From assembly GCA_001599975.1 (NCBI GenBank), contig BCIO01000003.1, positions 1,364,001-1,428,000 of the forward strand: a DNA stretch of 64,000 bases, in the 5' to 3' direction. Below are positions 9,575 through 21,233 of the stretch, one piece after another. The notes beneath the pieces were generated by a model, which saw only the letters and a program-made list of their open reading frames with translations, searched no databases and had not been told where the DNA came from. The stretch comes from Cystobasidiopsis lactophilus (lineage: Eukaryota > Basidiomycota > Agaricostilbomycetes > Agaricostilbales > Chionosphaeraceae). Each line of letters begins with the position of its first letter. The stretch's first letter is position 1. A program made the translations under genes and the position numbers.

Positions 9575-12500
9575 ATGGAAGTGGACTCATGTACGAGCGC
9601 GTATTCGCCTCTCGATGTCCCAAGCTAATGCCCGCTGGCAGCCGACTCGAATTTCTACATCAATTGGTACCACACCGAGGGCCAACAGGTCGTCGCTTAT
9701 GCGCCTGATGGCAAGTAAGTGGCCCTCTCTCTGGCTTGGGGGCTGGCGCTGGTCTGAACCAGCCGAGCAGGTTCCTTTACACGGGCGGCACAGACACGTT
9801 CATTCGCGCGCACGATGTCGACAACATGGCCGGCGAGCCGACCTTGATTGAATATTTCCAGCAAGCCGTCACGTCCCTGCATTGCTCGGTGCGCCTTGAT
9901 TTCGCTATTTGACTGGGGGTGTAAGAGCTCACCTAGGCCACAGTTTGATGGCGTTGTGGCGTGTTCCGAGGACGGACAGACGGCTACTTTTGCGCACTCC
10001 GCCCATCACGAACAGCTCGCGCTCATCACCCGGACCGATGCCAGCACGCCCTCTCGCGCAGTCCGCTATGGTCACTCCGGCCGCAAGCTAGCCGTCGCTT
10101 CAGACGAGCTCTTGGTCAAGGTCATCGACGTGCGAGACACGACCGAAGTTCAGCAGCTTGCCGGCCACTCGAAGCCTGTGAGGGCGGTGGGCTGGAACCC
10201 AGATGGCACCTTGTTGGTCACTGCTGGCTCTGAAGGCCAGTTGCGCGTCTGGAACATGTCCACAACCGAGCCCGCGTGCATCAAAACGATTGATGGCTTG
10301 ATCCCTGCCGTCGAATCCGAGTGCGTTCTGATTCCTCTCTGAGCTCGCGTTGCTGTGTGCTAATGAAGGAATGTCCTGTACAGCTCGCCAATCTCTTGCG
10401 AGCCTGTTTGGCACCCTAGCGGCAAGTGCTTCGCCATCACCTCCCGTACCCACGGTGCGTTTTCTCTGTCAATCGATGTCTACTACCCTCTCAGTGACGA
10501 CTTCTTTGCAAATTCGTAGACATTAGTCTGGTGTCGCGCGAAGATTGGAGCCGGTCCACCTTTTCAACCTCGGACGGCCACAACTCTGAAGTGCTCCAAC
10601 TTGCCTGGTCTCCCAACGGCAACTACCTGGCGTCTGCTGGAACTGATGAGAAGGTCATCGTTTGGGAATACGCGTCCAAAACTCCCGTCTACAAGACGAC
10701 CATTTCGTCCGGCAAAGTCACAGCTTTGGACTGGCAACCTGGTCCGGGCGGCAACACCCTGGCCATTGCCGACGACTCGGGCCAACTCACCCTGTGGAAC
10801 AATGTTATCCCCGCTGAATCATCCAAAGCCCATCCGTCTGATGGCCCGTCCGTTGGCGTGGCCCAAACTGGCGGACATGCTGCAGCGGCGGCATCGAAGC
10901 CCAAGCCCACCGAGAACCGGCACGCCAGGAACGCCAGCCGGGTCAGCGTTGGTGCCAAGAAGGCGGCCGCGGTGGAGGAGGACGACGATGACGGCTGGAT
11001 CGACGATGATATGAATGGTGCTTACAAGGACGCTCCTTCGCCCAACGGCGTGCCTGAAGCCGAGGAAGAGGACGGAGAGGGCAATGTCCTGCACGTTGTT
11101 GGTGGAGGTGCGGCTGCCGTGCCCAAGTTCAAGGGGCTATCACTTGTCAAAGGCGCCTCCTACGGTGGCGGTGAGTTTCTTGCCTGGAGTTCCGGTAGCA
11201 AACGTTATTCAAGCGAGAGCTAGCTGTCGGCCAATCGCCTTTCCAACCTGGTGCGTCGCCAGAGTTCAAGAACAAACGACGCTACTTGGGTTTGTTTTGC
11301 TGCCTGTGCTCCTAGCAATGACAATCTGATATTGATCATGCAGCATTCAACCACATCGGTCTGATCTACTGCATCGACCACGACCATCAGAACTTGGTCC
11401 ACGTCGAGTTCCACGATCGCACCGCCTACCGCAACTACCATTTCGACGACAACTTCAAGTTCGAGTTCGCCGCCTTGGGCGAGCGTGGCGCCGTCTATGC
11501 CTGCCCGGCTCGAGGAGAGCACTCTTCTGTTGTCGCCTACCGACCGTACCAAAGCTGGACGAGCTCGGCTGATTGGCAATACAGTCTGCCCGATGGCGAA
11601 TCGGCTGTGGCGATTGGTGTCGGTGGAGCGCCATCAATGGCCGTCGACGATGATCTTTCGCCAGTGCTTGGTATGGGCTGTGTTGTGGTCGCCACTGATT
11701 CTGGCTATCTGCGCTTCATCGGCGCCAGTGGCCTGCAGCTGCATGTGGTGGACCTCGGCGAGGAAGTTGTTGCCTTGTCCGTCGGCCGCGAATGGGCCCT
11801 TGTTGTGCACCGCCAGGGCACCGTCATCAGCAACGGTAAGCCTAGCTTCCCAAGCCTGGCGCCTCCGTCTCATCAGATGCGCTGTTGCAGGCCGCGAAAA
11901 TTTGTCCTACAGCGTTTTCGACTGCGACACCTTTGAACTCATCCAGCAAGGCTTGGTCCCGATGATGCAAAACACGACCCTCAAGTGGATCGGCTTCTCG
12001 GATGATCAGGTGCGTTGGCTAGACCTAAGCCTCCGGCCGCGCCAGACTTATCAGAGTGGCCGCTCAGCTTCCGGCCATCTACAAATCGAATGGCGTGCTG
12101 TCTCTGCTCAATCGTTCTCGCCGACCTGGGCAAGCCAGATGGGTGCCGATCCTGGACACCAACACGCTCGACCGCCGCGAGGGCAAAATCGAGTCGTACT
12201 GGCCCGTGTCCGTGTCCAACGCGCAACTGCACTGCATCATCCTCAAGGTGAGCATGAAGCCCTCTTTGATGCCTGGCTTTGCTCTGAGATTGTTTTGACA
12301 GGGCGAGGACAAATACCCGGGCTTCCCGACTCCTCTGCTGCAAGAGCTGCCCCTCCAGATCCCAACGCTCAGCCGTGACAGTGAACAAGGCAAGCTCGAA
12401 GAAAGGTCAGTCTTTGCTACATTATGACTCTTGGTCCTAAGCTCATTCTTGGCGTTCTTACAGTTACTTGCGCGACTCGGTCATTGCCGGCCATGTCAAG

Positions 12501-13748
12501 GACGGATGCGCCCCTGGCGACTACGCTTCGCAAGACCGTCTCAAAGCCTCTGCTGTCCAGATCGACTCGAGCCTCCTCAAGATAATGCAGATCACCAGCA
12601 AGGCCGACCGCTTGGAGCAGGCGCTCGAGGCCGCTCGTCTGCTGAACCAGCCGCAATCCCTGGACGCCGCTGCCAAGCTGGCTGCTTTCTTCCACCAGCC
12701 TGGTTTGCAAGAGCGCGTTCTTTTGATCAAGGAAGCGCGCACCGGAGAGTCGAGCGAGGAGCTGGAGCGGCGCGAGGCGAAGTGGAGCCACCTGGTCGAC
12801 AACCGCGTGCTCATCGACTCGGCTCGTCAGGCAGAAGACTACACCAGCGAGTACACGAACCGCAACAAGAAGCCGACTGCCGCCAACGTTCTCAGCCGGC
12901 CCATCGAGGTCTCGCACACCCGAGCCAGCTTCGGCGACACCTCGGCACTGGGCGCGAGCAAGCCCGCTAAGGTCACCGTCTCCGTCGAAGACTCGGGCCA
13001 TGGATCCTCAGACGCCGACGAAGACACGCAAATGATCTTGGACGACCAGATTGGCGAGCAGTCCTTCGACGACAGCTCCTTGCCGCCACCGATCCCGCTG
13101 CCTGCCGCCAAGTCCTTCAACCCTTTCGCTAAGAGCAACAAGCCTAAGCCGGCGCCTGCAACCACCAACAACCCTTTCGCTAAAAAGGCTGGCAACGGCA
13201 AGGAGATCAAGCGCTCCGAATCCTTCTTCAACCGCGTCGAGGCCAAGTCGCAGCCAGCAAAACCTAAGGAAGCAGCACGCCAATCCACCCTGTTTGGCCT
13301 GCCAGCACCAGCACCTGTTGTGGCCGAGGCCAAGAAGCGCGGTCGCAAGCGAAAGTCCGACGCTGAGGGAGCAGCGGCGGAAGGCGAGGAGACGCAAGCG
13401 AAGGAGGTCAAGGCCGACGCCCAGCCCAAGCTGGCCAACTTCCTCGGCTCAAAATCTGACAAGGCAGCGGTCCCTTCTGCTGACGAGTCGGCGGAGCAGC
13501 CTGCCAGCGAAGCAAACTCTCAGGTCAGTTCAAGTCCTCCTCACTTTGCCTAGCTTAATCCTTAGATCATCTGTCCACAGGCATCCTCTCCCAACAAAAG
13601 GCCGAGAACCGAAGAGGTTGCGGAAGAGCAGGAAGACGAGGGCGAGGACGCGCAAATCACGGACTCGCCGATGCAGGAGACGCCGCGCGAGATGAGCCCG
13701 GCTCCCATCGTCGAGGCTTCGGCTCCCCTCGTTGAGGCTTCTGCTTAA
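9575..13748 (+). CDS. CTF4: Ctf4/Mcl1/WDHD1-type replisome hub protein
   Basis: Homologue of Ctf4, the trimeric hub that links the CMG helicase to polymerase alpha and cohesion factors. The N-terminal WD40 propeller starts 'WYHTEGQQVVAYAPDGK' and includes 'DGHNSEVLQLAWSPNG'. An acidic 'DDDDGWIDDDMNG' linker follows, then the SepB propeller: 'FNHIGLIYCIDHD', 'VEFHDRTAYRNYHFDDNFKF', 'NTTLKWIGFSDDQ'. A helical region and a long Ser/Pro/Lys-rich tail complete it, about 1,150 residues in all. About a dozen introns are needed. One pair around 11171-11343 flanks a short exon encoding 'FQPGASPEFKNKRRYL', which homologues carry. No HMG box is seen. The tail has an AT-hook-like 'KKRGRKRKS' and two PCNA-binding-like motifs. 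The first ATG that splices correctly into the propeller is at 9575. Confidence 0.93.
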
Positions 13749-13850
13749 AAAAACACGCACTCTCTCGTATACCCTCAACACTTTTGCTCTTCTCTTCGCT
13801 GTAACATTGCATTCTTCTCATTGTAGCACACTCTACACCTTCCCACTTCT

Positions 13851-16573
13851 CTAAAAAGTGTGCGACCGATTGCCCGAAGCTTGAGAAGAGAGGTCCCGAG
13901 GTCGATGGACGGGCAAGCCTTTGATCTTGGGCTTGGTGGGCTTCTTGCGCTCGAAAGCGGGAATCTCGACCGAAGGCGGGGGTGGCAAATCCAACAGGGA
14001 GACGACAGGCGAGCCGTGCGATGGCCCGGCTGTCGGTGGAAGGGGTGCCTTTTGCTTCTTCTTTTTCTTTTTTTCCGGTTGCTCGTCGCCGTCCAAGTCG
14101 ACGACATCGTCGTTGTCTTCCAGAAGGGAGGTGGACAGCTCTTGCTTTCGCTTCTTCTTCCGCCTCTTTTCGCCACCACCGCCGCCGGCTTGTTCAGAGG
14201 CGATGATGATCTCGTTGCGATCTGCAAAAGCGGGCGCGGGAGGAGCCGAGGGCGTCGATTCTTCAATGACGGGTGGTAAAGACGTCGGCTCTTGAAAGGC
14301 GTCGGCGTCCAGTTGCATATCAGTTGGCAGTGCAGAGGAGCCCTGTACGACAACAACGGGTTCAGCACAAGTCAGTGCTAAGAGGGTGAGAGATGTGCGC
14401 ACCACAGTGAACGACAAGGCGGCCTGTAAAGTCTGGTGGACCTTCTCGAGCGTCTTAGACACGCCTGGTGCGAGAAGCGTCTTCGTCTGGCTGTTGGGCG
14501 AGGCGAACAAGGCGCTGGTGGAAGCTTGCAAGGTGGTCGTGGTGTCGGGCGGGAAGAACTTGGACGTGCTGGCTACTGGTCCGATATTGGCTGTGGTTCA
14601 ACACACACACCTGAGTTAGTTTGAAAGCTGACTAAAGGGAGGGAAGCGCACTGTGATCCCACAAGGCCTCCGCGACCGGGCCCAACGCCTTATCCAACCT
14701 GACCCCCACCCTAGCTCGTGAGACCATCGTAGGCGTTTCCGTAGCTTCAAACTTCTGCCAATCGGGGTCCGGTAAAGTCTCCCACTGCTCCGTGGCCTCT
14801 TTGATCAACCACGCCAACCGCTCTTTCCTCTTCGCCACCGCCGCCGAACAAGGTGCTACCGTCGTTAAGACGCCGGCGGCATTGATCGGCCTCTTCTCCG
14901 CCAGTTTGAACAGCCCAGCGTGGGACAGGATGAACCGAGGCGACTCGTCCTCCTCCCTAGCCACGCCGTCCCTCCAATCGTGCAAGGCGCGGAACACGTG
15001 GAACTCCAAGCTCGTCTTGGTCCGCGCTGACAACTTGAAGGGTTGGGGTAAAAGGGGCACTCCATACTCGTGGGATTTAGACCATTTCTGGATTAAACCC
15101 CGCCAGCCGATGTTGCCTGCTCCAACTAACGGGTTGTAGTTGGGGAAAGCGAAAGTTTGGGCGGCGGTGCGGTTGGAGTAAGCGAACACTTGCCGAATGG
15201 CCTCTGTGGAGTTGGGGGAGAGGGCGAGGGCGAGGAGGAGGGAGCGGTAGATGAAGAGCAAGAAGTGGGTGTCGGACCGGGCGTAGAAGAGCATCTCTTG
15301 AGGTAAAGGCCGTAAGCGCCAGTCGGCCAGTTGATACCTCTTGTCAGCTTGGAAAGCGGCGAACTTGTCGAGCAAGAAAGCCAATGAGAACGCGGGGTAG
15401 CCTGTGCGTCCATGCGTCTGAAATCCATATCCACAAAGAGGGATGAAAGGGAAAGGAACACACCCAGCACTTTTGAAGCGTGGTAAGTATCGAACAGGCC
15501 AACCACATAGACCGAGAAGTCGCGCTGGAGCCACATGACGTCCCTATCCGCGCCATGGAACACCTTGACAATCTTCGGGTCGGTGAAGGTGTCGTTCAAC
15601 TCGACCATCCTCGCCCTGACCTCGGGCTTCAAAGCATCCACTACCCAATCCCTGCCCTCGATCGAGATCTGCACCAAGCACACTATCCCATGGTAGGACC
15701 GAAAGTCGTGGTGCTCCAGATCGACCGCGATCACTTTCGCCTGTGCCAAGTGCGCCAGCATAGCTTCGAACTGCTCTTCGGTGTCTACGAATTCAAACGG
15801 CGTGTCTTCGAATGAGGTGGTCGATAGAGCCTCAGGCTGCTTGTGCGTAGAAGGGAGGAACAAAGCCGGGTCGAGGGCGTCCGGCATCTCCCTCAATTCG
15901 GCCTCGTAAGGGTTGGGGACGCGGAGGAGGATGGAGGAGACGTTATCTGCGCCGGACACTTCTTCGGGCGTGAGGTCTAAAGGGGAGGTCGAGTTGGGCT
16001 TGGAAGTGAGGGAAGGGGTGAACACGGCTTGTCGGTCCCTCGAGAGGTTGGAGAGGAATTCAAGTTGCGGTTTGGGCAGGTGCTTGGCGTCCAATAAAGA
16101 CGAGGGTAGCTTGCTTGAGTCCTTCTTCTGTTCGCACACCCAAACGCCCTCAGACAAAAGTTGAAGAATGTCTGAAGGGACAAGGGACGAACCCAAGTGG
16201 ATGGTCCGGGCAAGTTGTGCTTCTGGTTCAAGCCCAGCCGACCGTCGATGCTCTTCTCGGCCGCGTCCAACAAGCCATCCACCAAATCGACCAGCCGACC
16301 TTGGAACTCGCCCGGGTTCACGACGTCCTCCTCGTCCCTCACCCCTCGCTTCTGCTTCCCCTTGGACTTGGTCTTGCCAGGCTGTTGCTGCTCTCTGACA
16401 GCATCCAACAATCGGTTCGTCAGAGCCAACACGCGGGAAGAGGCAGCGTCCAAGTCGGCAGCGAAGGATTGAGACAAAGAGCGGTGGTAGGCCACGTCCT
16501 CGGGTGCGGGCAAGGCAAAGGCGGCTTGGGTGGTGAGGCCCGCTTGATCCCTTAAGGCCTGCAAGTTGGCCAT
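13851..16573 (-). CDS. RRP6: Exosome 3'-5' exoribonuclease Rrp6 (PM/Scl-100)
   Basis: Catalytic subunit of the nuclear exosome, an RNase D-type DEDDy nuclease of about 815 residues. The N-terminal PMC2NT region carries 'QSFAADLDAASSRVLALTNR'. The exonuclease motifs are present: 'VIAVDLEHHDFRSY' (D-x-E), 'GADRDVMWLQRDF' with 'GLFDTYHASKVLG', and 'YARSDTHFLLFIY'. An HRDC domain follows, 'EFHVFRALHDWRDGVA' to 'RFILSHAGLFKLAE'. The C-terminal tail is Lys-rich with two basic runs that could be nuclear signals. Introns near 16125-16190, 15395-15475, 14600-14655 and 14343-14403 restore the frame. The tail overlaps nothing but ends about 100 bases from the convergent CTF4 stop. Confidence 0.93.
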
Positions 16574-16698
16574 GTTGCCCGGGACTTGGAGGTTGTACTG
16601 TTGAAATTAATATTTTCTTGGAGCACCTGCTTTTCGCCACCCGACACACTCTTGGGTTTTCTCTCTCAAACTAATTCGAGTCTTGTCATTTGCACGAA
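16574..16698. promoter_or_regulatory. Compact divergent promoter between RRP6 and TPR gene
   Basis: The two start codons are 125 bases apart and point away from each other. A shared promoter is inferred from spacing only. Confidence 0.4.
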
Positions 16699-18153
16699 AT
16701 GCCCAAGCCAAAGCCACACAAGAAAGGCGCTCCCCTCCAAGCCACGACCTACGAGGAAGCCTACGACGAAGGCGTCAGGCTGGAGGAGCAGGCCGAGCGC
16801 TACCTGTTCGGCGACAAGGCTCTCAAGCGCTACCTCGACTCCTTGACTTACTACCTCCAAGCGGCCTCCTTCGACCCAGCCAAAGTGGATGCCGTTTATA
16901 ATGCGTACGGCCTTCCTCCTCCTCGTCAAGGTCTCGGCCTGTGACTTATTGGTGGCGTACACAGGGCAAGAGTGATGCAGGTCTTAGCTACCATCTTCCA
17001 CCCTGGTCCCCAACCCGCTCTCTCGAGGCTAAAAGAAGCAATTGGGACCTACCGCCAAGCCCACGCGCTCGACCCAACCTCGTCCGACGTGCTCTTCAAC
17101 CTCGCTCAGGCCTTGGTCGAACTGGGCGAGTTGGACCCGACGCAGCAAGCGGCAGCGTGGATGGAAGCCAAGGGGATATTGGAGGTCGTCATTCGCGCGC
17201 AGAGGGACAACTTGACTCTGCCTTCTGCTGCCCTTTCAGAAGATGGCACTCAAGCATCAGAAGAGGAAGAGGAGCAAGAAGTGAAGCAGACCTACTCGGT
17301 CGTCCCGTCCACGCTGATCGAGAGTTTGGTTGCATACGCCGACCTCTGCGCTTCCCTCTACGCCTCCTCCCCCGACCCCGCGCTCAAAGCCACAGTGAGC
17401 GAGTGCATCCAACAAGCTCAATCCCTCGACTCCTTCGGCGGGTACGACACTTTGGACATTGCCTTAGCTGAAGCCTCTTGCGCTTTGGCTGTGCTCGAAG
17501 TTGATTCTCGCTCGAGGGAGGTGGCAGGGGAGTTGAAGGTGGTTTTGGAAGCCCTCCAGAGGCTGTACCAAGCCAACGAGGGCAAGGTGGAAGTGGCGAC
17601 GGACTACTTGGACGCTCTGACCACCGCCCTCTCCCTCCTCCCCCCTTCCGAAACTTCGACTTTACTCCCTGTGGCCAAGGGAGTGCAAGAGCAAATCTCC
17701 GCTCGGGTTTCCTCCCCTTTCTCAACTAAAGACCTACCCATCCACACGCTCAACCAAACCAAATCCTCCGTCCTCGCTAAACGCTCCTTCCTCTGCCTCA
17801 TCGCCCAACAACCGGCTCAAGCTGGCCAGGCTGCCTTGGAAGCGATTCAATCTACGGATACAGGCGTCACTTTGAACTTGGCCAGCGGGCAATTTGAGAA
17901 GAAGGCGGGCGGAAGGGAGGATTGGCCCAGCCAGCGAGCTCTGAGAGCCGCAGCGTTGGTTTATGCCCGAGCGGCGTTTTACGCTCAACAAGAAGCAGCG
18001 CTGGGGAGTGCAGTGGTGCTCCTTCAAAAGCTAGGGATGGAGGCGGTGGAGGTAGGGCAGATGGTAGAGGATGAATTCGAGGGGGATGGAGTGTGGACCT
18101 CGGAGGAGGTGACATTTTGGGAAGGGTTGAAAGGGCAATTATTAGCACCTTGA
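16699..18153 (+). CDS. TPR-repeat protein, conserved fungal type
   Basis: Protein of about 460 residues built of helical repeats. The N-terminus, 'PKPKPHKKGAPLQATTYEEA', is basic and leads into TPR-like helices. 'LDSLTYYLQAASFDPAKVDA' and 'IGTYRQAHALDPTSSDVLFN' fit the 34-residue repeat, with the second especially canonical. An acidic 'SEEEEEQEVKQ' loop follows. One intron (about 16907-16967) joins N-A to A-R-V-M-Q. The last two thirds are helical without clear repeats. No catalytic motif or signal peptide is seen. Its divergent position beside RRP6 and its shape suggest an RNP- or ribosome-assembly chaperone such as the Acl4 type, but that is a guess from context. Confidence 0.7.
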
Positions 18154-18173
18154 ATGCAAAACGTAGAAGGCTA

Positions 18174-19332
18174 CTATTGGCCAAGACGGTTGCCCGACCC
18201 CCAGCGGTGTCCGGCCGCAGCTGCCGGCGCGGCCGCTTGCCTCGCTCGGGGCGGTACGAAACCGGTGGTGGCTTGCCCCACCCTGAACCCTTCTGGGGAG
18301 CCGTCGCCTAGGAGGTTCTTGAGGAAGGAAGGCGTGGCCAGGGGTTGGCGGCCGTTGTTCTCCCTCTGTCGCTTCTCATCATGCACAATCCCAAATGGGA
18401 TGTTTGGAGGGAAGAAACTGACTGGGAACACTTCGCTGAGGTAGTAGTAGATGTGTGCGGCCCCCATGCCTGTTAGCGCCACGATTGCTGCTGAAGGACC
18501 ACCTTGGAGCTGTTCGCGCCATTTTTGGAGACATTATCCGGTTTTGGAATGAGGTAAAGCCCGACGAACCAGATCAAACACGAGCATGGCCCAAGGAAAG
18601 TAAAGTGCTGGTCTGAACGCCGCAGCCGAGGAGCTTAGCCTTTATCGAGCGGCTTAGGTACGGATGCGACGTACATTGTGAACACGCCGTAGAGGGAGAC
18701 AGATTGTGAGCGGTTGGCTTGGGCCCAGAGGTAGATGATGCTGGCGATCATCGGGTTGAAGAAGACCGCCGAGCCCAGCGGCTTGTTGAGGAGCTGAAGG
18801 ACCAGGATATCAACCAGCATCTGTAAACGGCGAGGCTTGGCTTACAATGATGATTGGTGCTGCAATACACACTCCTGAGTGATGTTACAAGATGAAGTGC
18901 GAGAGGGACTCACCCATGATCAAGAGAGCATAGGCGTAGGTCGCCGTCCGCTTTTGAAAGCGGCCTTCTTCCAGCTCGGACGAGTAGCGGTACAGAAAAA
19001 AGAGTGAAAAGAGGAGCGAGATGCCAGACGGCCCCAAAAAGAAGGACGCTGCGTGGCCAAGCACTTCAGGGCATCTTCAATTCTGCTTCGTAACGGTGGA
19101 CGCACTGAACAGTCTCCAGACTTCAAACCGCTCGAAAACACGAGATTGGTCGTAGACGACATTGTAGGGGCTGACCACTCCGAGGATGCCGCCGACAGTG
19201 ATGCCCACCGTCCCAAACAGCAGGACTCTCGAGACTGAATCGCCCGTCCCTCAGCTCCACGGTTCGCACGGGGCGCTTTGACGGCTTGAAAGTACCTGGA
19301 GGGATGCTGTAGACGGCAGAGCGCAAGTCCAT
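18174..19332 (-). CDS. Derlin (ER rhomboid pseudoprotease, ERAD) with SHP box
   Basis: Multi-pass ER membrane protein that helps retrotranslocate misfolded proteins to Cdc48/p97. Spliced exons give 'MDLRSAVYSIPP', 'SRVLLFGTVGITVGGILG', 'VFERFEVWRLFTSFFLGP' with the derlin W-R motif, 'YRYSSELEEGRFQKRTATYA', 'NPMIASIIYLWAQANRSQSV', and 'LTGMGAAHIYYYLSEVFP'. These match the derlin transmembrane series. The C-terminus ends 'GHRWGSGNRLGQ', a good SHP box for Cdc48 binding, as in Derlin-1 and Dfm1. At least six introns are required. One exon appears to be only 14 bases (18846-18859). No rhomboid Ser/His catalytic pair is expected or seen. It diverges from the ALDH gene with 93 bases between starts. 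Confidence 0.88.
18846..18859 (-). other. 14-nt microexon in the Derlin gene
   Basis: The preceding exon ends in ...LLIM plus one base at a GT donor. The next exon starts MLVDILVLQ after an AG acceptor. The 14 bases between two introns add five codons, APIII, and restore the frame exactly. Both flanking introns have GT-AG ends. Without this exon the frame breaks. Confidence 0.6.
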
Positions 19333-19425
19333 TGTTGCAGAAAGCAAGCGAGGTGGCGAGGGGTGACGTGGCCGTCGAAGGCAGAAAGAGGGCCTCCGCC
19401 TCTTTCTTCCGCGGTCGGCGACAAG
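19333..19425. promoter_or_regulatory. Very short divergent promoter, Derlin/ALDH
   Basis: Only 93 bases lie between the two start codons. Both products act on or near ER membranes, so co-regulation is plausible. This is inference from spacing. Confidence 0.4.
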
Positions 19426-21233
19426 ATGCCTCTGGAATACACTCCGGTTGAAGAGATTTCCTCAATTGTTGACGAGCTGCGCGCCACCTTCAAGTCTGGC
19501 AAGACGCAGGATGTGGAATTCCGCCTGCTCCAGCTGAAGCAGCTGGCCTACTTGCTGGACGACAACCGGGAAGCGCTCATGGATGCTGTTTTTGCCGATC
19601 TAGGACGTAAAGCGGACGAGACCATGCTGCTGGAGTACAACACCACGCTCGATGAGGTCGTCCATGCTGTGAAGTCTCTCAAGTCTTGGGCCGCCCCGAA
19701 GTCCGTGTCTGCTTCCCTGCCTTTCAACTGGGCGGCGCCTCGCAATGTCAAGTGCCCAAGAGGAGTGGTGTTGGTGATCTCGCCTTTCAACTATCCCCTT
19801 TCGTTGCTCTTGAAGCCTTTGGTTGGAGCAATCGCGGCCGGAAACACTGTCGTTCTCAAACCGTCGGAGGCGTGCGAGAATGTGGCAGCTCTTATTTCAA
19901 GTTTGATACCCAAGTATCTCGACACCAGCTGCTATAGAGTGGTGAATGGAGCTGTCGAACAGGGCCAAGAGCTTTTGAAGCAACGTGCGTGTCATCCCTG
20001 CGCCGTAGTGGCGTGTCGGTCCGACGCCTTAATTTCTTTGCCGCAGACTACGACTTCATCTTCTTCACTGGAAGTGGTGCGATGGGCAAGCTGGTGGCCA
20101 AGGCTGCAGCTGGGTTCTTGACGCCAGTGCTCTTGGAACTGGGCGGCCAGTGCCCTGTTATTGTGGACGAGACTGCCAACTTGAAGATTGCTGCGAAACG
20201 AGTGGCCTGGGCTGCCAACTTCAACGCCGGTCAGAGCCCTCTTCTCTGCCTTTCAGTCAATGGTTCCATTGACACCTTCGATCAGGCCAAACTTGCCTGG
20301 CCGTCAATCACGTCTTTGTGGTCGAGTCCGTGCATGCTCCGTTTGTTGAAGCTTTGAAAGGAGCATTTGCTGAGATGGTGAGCTTCGAAGCCTTGAAGTG
20401 ATGACAATTGTTGAAGTGAGGCCCAGTATCCGCCTGAGAGCCAGTCGAACATGTGAATTTTTATCCGCACGTATAGCAGGCGATGTTAATATGTTTTCTT
20501 CAGCATAAACGACCGAGCAGTGCAAAGGCTGACCGGCCTTCTATCCTCTACCCAGGGCAAGATCATCCTCGGCGGGCAGGTCAACGGTTCCCGACGAATG
20601 GATGCGACCATCGTGGACAACGTCAAACCGACGGACCCCCTCATGGAGGCTGAGATCTTTGGACCTATTCTGCCAATTGTGCCCATCACCGCTGTGGCCG
20701 AAGCGGTCGACTTGATCAACACCAAGCAAGTCCACTTTGCTCACCTTCGGACCCAGTACTGAGCATTGTGCAGGGGCTCCGCGCTGGCGATCTATCTTTT
20801 CACGTCATCAAAGGCGACTGAGGACCTCGGTCAGTCTGCGCACTGCCTCGAACGAGACACGAGCTGAACGGCAGCAACTTCCAGTCATGAAGAACACTCG
20901 GTCGGGCGCATTTCTGGTCAACGAATGCGCTGCACATTATGCTGTACCTGAACTGGGCTTTGGAGGTAAGCGTTGGTTCAAACCAACTGACTTGCTCGCT
21001 TTGAGACTGACCCGATGGCAGGTGTCGGAGAGAGCGGGAACGGCAGTTATCATTCAAAACGCAGCTTCGACGCGTTCTCTTACGAACGCGCGCTTCTCAG
21101 CGCTCCCACCTGGATCGAATCTCTTCTGGCAGCCCGCTATCCTCCGCTCGAAATCCCGTGGAAGCGAAGAGCTGCGTCGTGGCTTCTGGCGCCAAGGATC
21201 CCTTTCAGCCGGCCTACTCCAAGTCGTCTGTAA
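19426..21233 (+). CDS. Class 3 aldehyde dehydrogenase (fatty aldehyde dehydrogenase-like, Hfd1 type)
   Basis: NAD(P)-dependent oxidation of aldehydes, most likely long-chain fatty aldehydes. Class 3 signatures are clear: 'PRGVVLVISPFNYPLSLLL', 'GAIAAGNTVVLKPSE', 'YDFIFFTGSGAMGKLVAKAA', 'LELGGQCPVIVDE' (catalytic Glu), and after splicing 'FNAGQTCLAVNHV' (catalytic Cys). 'EAEIFGPILPI' is the cofactor-end motif. 'SGAFLVNECAAHYAVPELGF' and 'GESGNGSYHSKRSFDAFSYE' complete the core. About seven introns are inferred; one at about 20230-20290 separates NAG from QTC, so the active-site block spans a splice junction. The C-terminus is short, with moderately hydrophobic 'AASWLLAPRI', which may or may not be a membrane anchor. 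The ATG at 19426 begins an uninterrupted family-like sequence. Confidence 0.9.

Noticed and set aside
12839-13462. Long open frames antisense to the CTF4 tail
   Set aside because: GC-rich coding regions make long antisense frames. These have no domain content, while the plus-strand frame encodes the CTF4 C-terminus with a matching splice at its end.
15480-15815. Plus-strand frames opposite the RRP6 exonuclease domain
   Set aside because: The minus strand carries the DEDDy motifs; the plus frames are mirror shadows.
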